The position numbers were made by a program, and so were the translations under genes. A stretch of 64,000 nt of DNA from Kitagawia praeruptora (Eukaryota > Streptophyta > Magnoliopsida > Apiales > Apiaceae). The first letter of the stretch is position 1, and each line of letters opens with the position of its first letter. The notes beneath the pieces were generated by a model. The model saw nothing but the letters and a program-made list of their open reading frames with translations. It ran no database searches and was not told the DNA's origin. Positions 10,134 to 19,459 of this stretch are shown here, one piece after another. Where the stretch lies: assembly GCA_037693485.1 (NCBI GenBank), contig CM075345.1, positions 265,501 through 329,500 of the forward strand. The letters run 5' to 3'.

Positions 10134-10709
10134 CCCAAACTGTGTTACCAGAGACCCCTGTTTGAAGTTACCATAGGCCAAAATAGGGCTATGGTAACAC
10201 TTCAGCTGTGTTAGGTTCTCAGCAGTAACTATAGATATTTAAGGTAACATCAAAACACAGCCTAAGGTAACATAGCAAATGTGGTTACTAAAGACCTCTA
10301 TAGCAACATCTTAAACACTCTACAGCAACATAGTTTGTGTGTTATAATAGAGGATATAATTTTGCACATGGACAACTATGGGACCCACATCTAGGTGGGG
10401 TCCACAATCTATTGTAACATCCTCTTTTACCAATTGTAACACATTGAGTGTTACATAATTAAAATCATTTATAACTAATTTTAATAACAAAAAAAATAAT
10501 GGCATTTAAATATTCAAGAACCAAATTAATTACATTTCAATAACATCATCCAACATCATTTCAATAACATCATCTAGTACAAAACCAACCAAATCACAAA
10601 ATAATTTCAAAAGATAACCGGTGTCCAAGAGCTAATAACAAAAAAATATAAATAAAAAGATGCATCCAAGAAGACCTAAACAAGAAAAAATAATTCTAGT
10701 TTTGATTCT

Positions 10710-10799
10710 TCATGGCCACCGTTGGCAACTCCATGAGTAGGCAATGACCCTTCTCTTGCATTTGTTATCAGGTTTGGCTGCATGTCTACTTTTACCTTC
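10710..10799 (-). pseudogene. Possible last exon of the CACTA-borne gene
   Basis: On the minus strand a cag acceptor at 10801 is followed by 29 codons (starting EGKSRHAAKPDNKCKRR) and a TGA. A second frame of the same exon is also open, so the reading is uncertain. It lies downstream, on the same strand, of the other gene exons carried by this CACTA (41.3, 41.0, 36.1 and 35.9 kb) and might be their continuation or part of a transposase. I do not recognise it. Confidence 0.25.
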
Positions 10800-11046
10800 C
10801 TGCATGACATGAAACAGGACTAGTAAGAAGCTCGCAACAAAAAATACCTTGCATAATTGAAGTATAGTGAAGGATAGTATTGCAAGTTTAAAATATGGAA
10901 ATTGAGATTATTTGAAAAATGTGGAAATGTGGAAAGTGGAGATGAACCACTGTGCATGTAACAACTGTTACTTCCAAAAGGCAATCTATCAAAATTTAGA
11001 TAACTCAATACTGGTTATAGATGACCAGGACAATGCAGTTGCTATA

Positions 11047-12333
11047 TGATAGAATATATTTTATATATATTTTAGATGATTTTATTCTCATATTTATTGT
11101 GTTTTGCATTGATTTGGATTTTTATTTAATAAATTTGATTGTTTTATTGTAGGAAATAAAGAATTCATGACTTGGAAGGATTTGGAGCAAAAAGAGCTAT
11201 TTTGGAGATAAAATAGGAGAAAATTCGTATTATTGGGCTACACGGGCTGCCTGCACTGTTTGGGCCATATCTTGAGTTCCAGAAGTCAGAATTTGACGAT
11301 CTTACTGTCCACGCGAAGCTTGTGGAATTTTCTTTAATTCAGAGGTGGTCCAGTAAGCAAAATCCGACTGGAAGAGCCCAGAAACAGAGGAGAAAAGGAA
11401 GTGACGAATTTTACAAGAAAATTCTATTTAATTATGGATATCTTTTTGTAAATTGATTAGAATATTAAAAATACTTTTATTAGGAGATAGAGATCAGATT
11501 TTATTAAGGAGTTTTATTATAAAAGAGAAAAAGAACGTGGAAAGAGGGGAGAGAGGCATACAGACGTATACTTTTACTTTTTAAAAAGCTAGGGTTTTGG
11601 TTTTTCTCTCTTCATCTCTTCCTTTGTAAACACTTGGTTAATTAAGCTTGGATTCATTGTTCTTCGTTAATACAACGTTTAAGGTACTCTTTATCTCATC
11701 TTGTTTATTAGTATATGTTATATATGGCTTTCTTCATTATTTTTGTTGTTCTTAATCATAGTATGAGTGAGTAGTTTAATTCTAGGGTATTAAGGGGAGC
11801 CATGTTTGCACCATGATTTGGGCTTAATTTGATTAGTAAATTGATGGGTAGAGAGTAATTCTGATTGATATGTTATAATTCTTAATTTGTGTAATTGCGC
11901 AATATCACGAATTAATTGATTGCAATAGGAGTAATAGATCGAAAGATTTTACTACTAGAGGCTTACATACAATTAGCGGAATTGAAGGTGATTGTGAAAG
12001 CATCATTGGATATTCTGAGAGTGTTAATGCTTGAAAAAGATTAACCATTGCTTTAATTACTTAATCCCATTAAAAAGCTTTACCTTTGTGATTTGTTTGG
12101 TGTAAGCATGGTGAACCTGAATTGCCCTAGATCCCTTAATTAATTGATTTAAAACCTTTGTTAAATTTGTTTTAGTAGTTAACACAATTCTCCAACAATC
12201 GTTTGTGACTGAGAACAATTGATAACAACTGAATTGAGATTGAAACCGTCTCCTTGAGGAATCGACCCGTATTTGCTAGTATCTACTACAATTGATACCG
12301 TGCGCTTGCGGTTAGACATAATTTGACACATCA
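11047..12333 (+). repeat. Element B 5' LTR
   Basis: This is a 1287 bp LTR starting TGATAGAATATATTTTATAT and ending TTTGACACATCA. The 3' copy is 18401-19459 plus 34966-35187. A TATA-like 'tattataaaagag' occurs near 11515-11527, which could be the promoter. 'Agctagggttttggtttttc' follows near 11588, as in many plant 5' leaders. Confidence 0.93.
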
Positions 12334-12339
12334 AGTTTT

Positions 12340-12356
12340 TGGCGCCGCTGCCGGGG
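12340..12356 (+). other. Element B primer-binding site (tRNA-Asp)
   Basis: TGGCGCCGCTGCCGGGG lies 6 bases after the LTR. It is complementary to the 3' end of plant tRNA-Asp(GUC) apart from one position, the usual primer of Athila-type elements. Confidence 0.85.
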
Positions 12357-12470
12357 AGACGCCTAGTTTCTATAATTTTAGTTTGATTGTTTTAGATTGT
12401 TTCTCTTGTCTCTTTGGAACTCTTGTTCCAACTGAGACCGATCTTACTGCTTTTCCTTGTTTAGTTATTG

Positions 12471-15317
12471 ATGCCCAAGACCAGGTCTCAAACGAAAGAA
12501 AATCAAGCGAAAGAGGATACAACTCCTCTTAGTCCAGATTCTTGAATTACTTGTCAACAATACATAGATCAACAAAGGAAAGAGAAGCAGCAAAAGATAC
12601 CTGAACCAAAGATTGAGATGGCAGACCCTCCCAAATCTTTGAAGAACTACTCACAGCCCTCTCCGAGTGGGGTACCTTCTGGCCTTGTTATGCCAGCAAT
12701 TCAAGCAGCAAATTTCGAGATGAAGCCTGCTTTGCTCACTATGATCCAACAGAATCAATTTGCTGGGCTTGCCTCTGAAGACCCTACAAATCATCTACAA
12801 CGGTTTCAACAGCTCTGTTCTACAATTAAACATCAGGGAGTCACTCCAGACCAGTTGAAAGTCATGTTGTTCGGTTTCTCTCTTCGTGACAAAGCTCAAA
12901 AATGGTTGAATGATATTGACCTGACCGAGTTGGATAAGATTGCTCAGGCTTTCTTAACTGAGTTCTTCCCTCCTAATAGAACCGACGATTTGATCGATAA
13001 GATGATGGGTTTTAAGCAAGATTATGGTGAATCTCTTCAGGATGCTTGGGACAGATTCAAGGATTATCAACGTGCATGCCCTCACCATGGTCTTGTGAAG
13101 TGGTTTCTGCTTAAACGCTTCTACAATGGTCTAGATCCTGAAACAATAGGTATGGTTGATAACGCTGCAGGTGGTGTATTTCTGGATAAAGGAGTTGATG
13201 ATGCACATGCTTTTCTTTCAAATTTGGCTGCCAATCACTTCAGTAATCCGAGAGCAGCCAAGAAAGGGGGTAAACTTGAAGTGGATGCTTATTCTCTATT
13301 ATCATCTCAACTCGCTGCATTGACTCAAGAAATCCACTCATTGAAGACATCTCAGCCCTCTACTCAACCTATGAGTATCAATGCATTGTCATCCATGACT
13401 CCTATGAATAATCCTGTTTGTGAAGTCTGTGGCATCCAAGGCCACTATGGTAACGATTGCCAATACAATGCTCAAAATTCACAACATTTTCAGATGGAGC
13501 AAGCAAATGTTTTCCAACAGAGGCAGCAGTACAATCCGTACTCTAACACTTATAATCCTGGTTGGAAAGATCATCCGAACTTCTCATATAGGAACAATAA
13601 TGCTCAGAATTCAAATGTTCCTAATCAGCAGCAATATCAGCAGTCATACCAGCCTCCTACACAGCAACAGTATAGGCCTCCGCAAGGACCTATGAATCCC
13701 CTTGGATTCCAAAGGCCTCCTCATAATTATGCTCCTCAAGCAAATCATGCTGCACAGGTTGATAATCAAGGTGAGATGATGAAGATATTGTTACAAATGC
13801 AAACAAAGATGAATCAGTTGGAGATACATAATAAGATGCTGGAAACTCAGATTGCTCAAATGGCTAGTTCTTCATCTACAAGGCAATAAGGCTCTCTACC
13901 AGCACAACCAACTCAGCCAAAGGAAAATGTGAATGCCATTGCTCTTAGGAGTGGTCGTACATATGATGCTCCTCCAATGCCTACTGATGATTTTCCTACT
14001 GAGAAAGAAGAAGAGAATTCTGAGGAAGACAAGGTAGAGAAAGTTGTGGAAGATACAAACGAAGATGAAACTGAGGAAAGCAAGAAAAAGGACAAAGAAA
14101 AGACTGCAGTTACTCCTCCACCATTTGTGCCAAAGCTCCCATTCCCTAGCAGGATGAACAGAACTAAGGTGGACCAGCAGTTTGGTAAGTTCATGACACT
14201 TGTCAAGAATCTTGAGGTAACAGTTCCTTTCACTGATTTAATTTCTCAAGTTCCATCATATGCAAAGTTTCTTAAGGATATTCTCACTAAGAAAAGGTCT
14301 TTTGGTGAGGTAGAAACAGTAGCTTTTACTGAAGAGTGTAGTGCTGTTTTACAGAATAAGTCTCCACCTAAGCTTAAAGATCCTGGTTGTTTTTCGATCC
14401 CATGTCATTTAGGTGCATTGTTCATTGATAAAGCTTTATGTGATTTAGGCGCTAGTGTCTTAGTCATGCCTCTCTCGGTTCTTCAAAAACTAAATATGGG
14501 AGAATTAAAATGTACACAGATGACTTTGCAAATGGCAGACCGTTCGATAAAATATCCCCTTGAAATTTTAGAGGATGTGCCTGTTAGGGTTGGAAAATTC
14601 TATATTCCTGTAGACTTTGTAGTTCTAGATATGGAAGAGGATAGTCAAATACCTATTATTTTAGGTAGACCATTTCTTTGTACTGCAGGTGCTGTAATTG
14701 ATATTAAAAGTGGGACTCTCACATTGAGCGTTGGTGATGATAAAATTACTTTTACTCTAACCTTTGCTCTTAAATCCCCTTTGCTTGAGAATACTTGCTG
14801 CATGATTGATGTTATAGATGGAATTGTCCAAGATGAGACACCTCAGATTTTATTGAATGAAGCATTGGAAGCAGTGCTCATGCTTGAAGCTTCAGAAGGA
14901 GAAGGACATGTTGAAGTCGATTTATTGATTTTTGAGTTGAATGATCCCAACATTGATTCCATTGACAGTTCTTCAGTTCGAGATCTCTCGAGTATTAAGA
15001 TTGGGAAACTTCAACCACATTTGAGGTATGTCCTTTTAAATAATGAGCTAATGATTTTTGAAGAGGGGCATGATAACGTGTTGCGAAGATGGAAAACCAA
15101 TGATAAGGAAGAAGAAAGTTTTGTTCAGCCGATTGAGTCGGAGAAGCACCTTAGAGGTGTGAAGAAGAAAAAGAAGAAGATTTGGCCGTTGGGTAGTAAA
15201 ATCAAGTTGAAGTCTGATGGAAGAGCTTTGTGGAAAGCGAGCAACCAAGATGTCAACGTTCGTAGAAATGGTTTTTCAGTTGCGGACGGGTCAGTTATTC
15301 TTTTGAGACCGCCTTGA
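12471..15317 (+). pseudogene. Element B gag-protease polyprotein, two in-frame stops
   Basis: One frame runs from MPKTRSQTKENQ (12471) to a TGA at 15315, broken only by TGA at 12543 and TAA at 13887. Both stops fit C-to-T changes, and the second replaces the Gln of an RQQG motif kept in element A. The gag core spans about 12618-13260 (LRDKAQKWL, FYNGLDPETIGMVDNAAGG). A zinc knuckle CX2CX4HX4C starts near 13419 (CEVCGIQGHYGNDC), followed by a Gln/Tyr/Pro-rich part. The protease has CDLGAS near 14442 and IPIILGRPF near 14653. Where RT should follow (after LQPHLRYVL, about 15025) the frame instead enters a short basic tail with KKKKKK. The open, nearly intact frame next to missing pol suggests a lineage kept for gag and protease. 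Confidence 0.88.
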
Positions 15318-15327
15318 GTTGAGGAAG

Positions 15328-15378
15328 TAACGTCAAGCTATTGACGTTAAAGAAGCGCTTCGTGGGAGGCAACCCACG
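15328..15378 (+). promoter_or_regulatory. Hairpin cluster after the element B stop codon
   Basis: Eleven bases after the stop lies a 9 bp perfect hairpin (TAACGTCAA, loop gcta, TTGACGTTA). The palindrome GAAGCGCTTC (15352-15361) follows, then a third hairpin, CGTGGG, loop aggcaa, CCCACG (15361-15378). Element A has the same series at the same place (52611-52660), with a compensatory pair change in the third stem. This is likely a structured RNA signal at the end of pol. Its role is unknown to me. Confidence 0.75.
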
Positions 15379-15414
15379 CATTAGTGTAGAAAAAAATTGA
15401 GTGTTTTGTTAGGA

Positions 15415-15960
15415 AAAAAAAATTGAGTGTTGTATTCAAAAAAAAAATTTAAATAAAAAATAAAATTTGAGTGTTGTATGCAAAAAAAAAATGAAATTTT
15501 CAACAGGTGAACAGAATATGTCCCAGGCCGCAGCGCGAGATTTGAAGCCGCAGCGCCAGCTATCTTTTGTTTTGTGCAGTATGTACGAGTGTGATGTTAT
15601 TTAGTGTTCAAAAAAAAAATTCACGAAAATTTCAATTGGCAACAGATTTTGTCCAAGGCTGCGTCGCCATTATCCAGGATGTGGCGGTAGTTGTTTTCTG
15701 TTCCTGTACAGTTGGCGAAGTGTGAGGTTGTAAAAAAAAAAATACACAAAACAAATAAAAATCTGCCGACAAGATTGTACAAGGCGCAGGAGATTGAAGT
15801 GAGTGTGTCCAGCGCGTGTGGCTACTGTCCAGGTAAGTGTTTTTGTGGTTTTGGCCATGTTTGTTGTTTATAAAAAAAATATATATATAGTGTGGTCAGC
15901 AGAAGAGATTCAAGGCCGCGGCGTGTGTTTTCCAGGCTGCAGCGCGAGTTGATGTATGCT
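15415..15960 (+). repeat. Degenerate tandem units: A-tract plus GC-rich 'aggc-gcagcgc' motif
   Basis: Four or five loose repeats of about 120-150 bp. Each has a run of 8-11 A, then 'caacag...tgtcc', then a GC-rich piece of the type aggcygcagcgcgag. Units begin near 15415, 15482, 15610, 15733 and 15872. The GC-rich pieces recall 'ggcagcgcttgtagcag' in the A LTRs. Confidence 0.55.
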
Positions 15961-16562
15961 CCAGTACGAGTTTTATACGTATTTGTGTTATTAAAACACA
16001 TAAATTTCACACCTCTCCTTTTATTATTATAACCACAATCCCTAATTCCTAATTCTTTTCCTATTTCAATTCCAAAACCCCCCATCTCTCCTTAAAAATT
16101 CTAAACCTATTTTTATTCTAATTCATATTTATTTTTATTTTTTTTATTATTATTTATTAATATTATAATTATTATTTATTAATATTATTATTATTTATTT
16201 ATTTATTTATTTACTTATTAGTATTTTTAATTTTTTATTAAAATACCTTCTTAAAAAAAATTTCATTAAAATTTATATTCATCCTATCACTCCATTATCT
16301 ATATATACCCACTATGCATACAAATCCAATTCCTCTTCTATTTATTTAAATCTCTAAAAATTCAATTATAAAGAGGAATTAATTGCAAGTTCACCTCTTC
16401 GATTCGTATTGGGTAAATCTTTTTCTCTAATCTTATGTTTATTACGAATTTGTGTTCTTGTAAATTGGGATTTTGTATTATTCTTGGAATTTGGGCTATT
16501 TTTGGTGTGATATTGCTTGGAAATTATTGGTGGAGCTTCTTGGGTGTTGGGTATTGATTCTT
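15961..16562 (+). other. AT-rich spacer of element B
   Basis: Contains a low-complexity 'tatttattaatattattatt' tract (about 16130-16215) and no gene. It corresponds in position to 52661-53173 of element A. Confidence 0.6.
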
Positions 16563-16646
16563 ATGGCTCCTAAGCGAATGAGGGGTGGTTTTCACACCCG
16601 ACACCTTGATTCCAGGGGAGTTTTCTTTCTCCTCTTTTTAGTGTAG
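16563..16646 (+). pseudogene. Vestige of the Athila env-position ORF
   Basis: ATG at 16563 opens 27 codons starting MAPKRMRGG, then a TAG. Element A has an ORF of more than 200 residues at the same place starting MAPKRQRIVG (53174). Only the N-terminus remains in B; the rest is deleted. The upstream context (gtttt-rich leader, then 'ttatggctcc') is also shared with A. Confidence 0.65.
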
Positions 16647-16688
16647 TTTTATTTTGTTTTCAGTTGTAGTTTTGTATCTTGTTCATTA

Positions 16689-16728
16689 GTTCATTGGGGA
16701 CAATGAACCGTTTATGTGTGGGGAAGGG
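16689..16728 (+). promoter_or_regulatory. Hairpin followed by polypurine-like motif, element B
   Basis: The stem GTTCATTG/CAATGAAC (16689-16696 and 16701-16708) has the loop GGGA, a GNRA-type tetraloop. Six bases later comes ATGTGTGGGGAAGGG. Element A has the same arrangement at 54190-54240 with two covarying base pairs. It could be an internal plus-strand initiation site or another RNA signal. Confidence 0.65.
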
Positions 16729-18194
16729 TTCTCAATGTTAAGAGAATTTTATTCTTTAAAAAAAATAAAATAAAAATTAAAAAATTAAAAATAACAAAAA
16801 TAATTCTAGCCATGCAATTTGATTAGTTGTTGTATTTTGCTTGATACACCCATGCATGCGTAGAATTCTCGTGTTATTGACGCTTTTGTATGAGAAGTGA
16901 CGTACTTTGTTCTTGTGCACACACTTACATTAGCAAGTTGAAGCTGGTAGATTTAATTGGATGTTGTAAGTGATTAGAATGAGATGAATATGTGCAAGAT
17001 GACTTGGTTTTCATGCTTTGAGTACAAGTAGGTGCGTTAGAGAGTCTTGTTACTTGGGATTGATTATGTTTTGTCACACCAAGTGAGTTTTGAGCCTATA
17101 TGCATATCTTTTGCATGATTTTTCATTTGCTTGAGTGTCCACATGTTGTTTACATTGCTAGCACTTACTTGAGATCTTTCTTGAAATGCATGACATTACT
17201 TGATGATGAGATGATAAAGGCACTTAGGTTTAACCTTGTATTTCCCATATTTCCACACCTTTTAAACATGATCAATTAGTTAACCCGTTGAGCTTAATCC
17301 TATTCTTTCGGTGACACACCATGTACTTGCCATATATCCTTTTTATTGTATTGGCCTTACATTAATTTTGAACCCAATTGTCAAAGGCTAGTAATGTGCT
17401 TAAGGGAGTGTTAAGGTGTGCAAAAAGGGGGTTTTATTGATGATCATAACTTTTGGGGAATATTGATTTTGGGTTGATGCTTGCTAGTCGAAATCTATAA
17501 AAATATCTATGGATCATTGTGTTTATTCCTTAGCTCTCTGAAAAAAAAAAAGATAGAAAAAAAAATAAAAAAAAAAAGAGAAAAAATAAATTTGAGAGCA
17601 TTCTTATGTTTGTATGATCCTTCTTCATTCGACTAGTCAAGTTATTATGTAAGGGTTATTGAAAAATCCAAGTGTGGGGAAGTATTTGTTTTAATAGAAA
17701 GGGAATTGAATAATGATTATTGTTGGGTACTAGCTTTTGATTTAACCTGTTTTAGCTTTACTTGACATACCTGGTCCCTAGCCCACGCTACAACCCGAAT
17801 AAAGACCTTTTGATTGTCATCAGTGATGTATGTTGTGTTGAGAGTGAGATTGATTGTGAGTGTCAAGTTGTGTTTATGATTTTGTTGGAATTGAGTGATA
17901 CACTTAACCTTGTTCTTGAGTGAATATTCGTTTTTGAGTGAAAGGTGAGTTATTACTTGTTTTGACATAGGAGATCCCGGGTTTAGACTTAAAGATGTAT
18001 TTCTTGTGGGCTTAGCATGATTACCAACAATTTTTACACTTGACATGAATTTTTATGACCTTCTGCATGTTGGTTGAGTAAACTACGTGAATACTTGCAC
18101 TTTCGACACCAAGACATCGTATGTTTGCTTTGATTCTTAAGTTGATGTGGCATGAGAGGACTTGTGTGTGTGGTGTTGTGTTAGCATTGATCTT
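16729..18194 (+). other. Long 3' non-coding spacer of element B
   Basis: No gene; short frames here have no recognisable content. It holds one more polypurine-like motif, AAGTGTGGGGAAG (17670-17682), and A-rich tracts at 17548-17590. Long 3' non-coding regions are normal for Athila-type elements. Confidence 0.6.
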
Positions 18195-18332
18195 TTGCAT
18201 GGTTAGATGAATTTTGTGGGTATATTCACTATAAACCCTCACGAGACAACACTCGTCCTACTAGGGCTGCCTAGGGGTTTAACGGCTTGTTGCATATGCT
18301 CAATGCAATCGTGTCATCTACGAAAGTGATGT
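18195..18332 (+). promoter_or_regulatory. Conserved non-coding block before the element B 3' LTR
   Basis: This block of about 138 bp is shared with element A (55327-55466), although the surrounding spacers do not align. Shared pieces include 'attttgtgggta', 'ccctcacgaga', 'actagggctgcc', 'aggggttta' and 'cttgttgcatatg'. Short stems are preserved: ACGAG/CTCGT with different loops, and TTGCA/TGCAA. It is probably a cis-acting retrotransposition or packaging signal. Confidence 0.65.
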
Positions 18333-18386
18333 TTGTTAGGACTTAGCTTTTATTTCACTTATTTGCCCGAGGACGTGCAAATGCTT

Positions 18387-18400
18387 AGTGTGGGGATGTT
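18387..18400 (+). other. Element B polypurine tract
   Basis: AGTGTGGGGATGTT directly abuts the 3' LTR start at 18401. It is the third member of a series of AGTGTGGGGA-like motifs in this element. Confidence 0.7.
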
Positions 18401-19459
18401 TGATAGAATATATTTTATATATATTTTAGATGATTTTATTCTCATATTTATTGTGTTTTGCATTGATTTGGATTTTTATTTAATAAATTTGATTTTTTAT
18501 TGTAGGAAATAAAGAATTCATGACTTGGAAGGATTTGGAGCAAGCTATTTTGGAGATAAAATAGGAGAAAATTCGTATTATTGGGCTACACGGGCTGCCT
18601 GCACTGTTTGGGCCATATCTTGAGTTCCAGAAGTCAGAATTTGACGATCTTACTGTCCACGCGAAGCTTGTGGAATTTTCTTTAATTCAGAGGTGGTCCA
18701 GTAAGCAAAATCCGACTGAAAGAGCCCAGAAACAGAGGAGAAAAGGAAGTGACGAGTTTTACAAGAAAATCCTATTTAATTATGGATATCTTTTTGTAAA
18801 TTGATTAGAATATTAAAAATACTTTTATTAGGAGATAGAGATCAGATTTTATTAAGGAGTTTTATTATAAAAGAGAAAAAGAACGTGGAAAGAGGGGAGA
18901 GAGACATACAGACGTATACTTTTACTTTTTAAAAAGCTAGGGTTTTGGTTTTTCTCTCTTCATCTCTTCCTTTGTAAACACTTGGTTAATTAAGCTTGGA
19001 TTCATTGTTCTTCGTTAATACAACGTTTAAGGTACTCTTTAGCTCATCTTGTTTATTAGTATATGTTATATATGGCTTTCTTCATTATTTTTATTGTTCT
19101 TAATCATAGTATGAGTGAGTAGTTTAATTCTAGGGTATTAAGGGGAGCCATGTTTGCACCATGATTTGGGCTTAATTTGATTAGTAAATTGATGGGTAGA
19201 GAGTAATTCTGATTGATATGTTATAATTCTTAATTTGTGTAATTGCACAATATCACGGATTAATTAATAGCAATAGGAGTAATAGATCGAAAGATTTTAC
19301 TACTAGAGGCTTACATACAATTAGCGGAATTAAAGGTGATTGTGAAAGCATCATTAGATATTCTGAGAGTGTTAATGCTTGAAAAAGATTAACCATTGCT
19401 TTAATTACTTAATCCCATTAAAAAGCTATACCTTTGTGATTTGTTTGGTGTAAGCATGG
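18401..19459 (+). repeat. Element B 3' LTR, first part
   Basis: Starts TGATAGAATATATTTTATAT as the 5' LTR does and runs to the insertion point of element C, ending with the TSD catgg (19455-19459). Confidence 0.93.

Noticed and set aside
12323..12532. Short ORF overlapping the B primer-binding site
   Set aside because: It starts in the last bases of the LTR, has no recognisable content and overlaps the gag start at 12471 in another frame.
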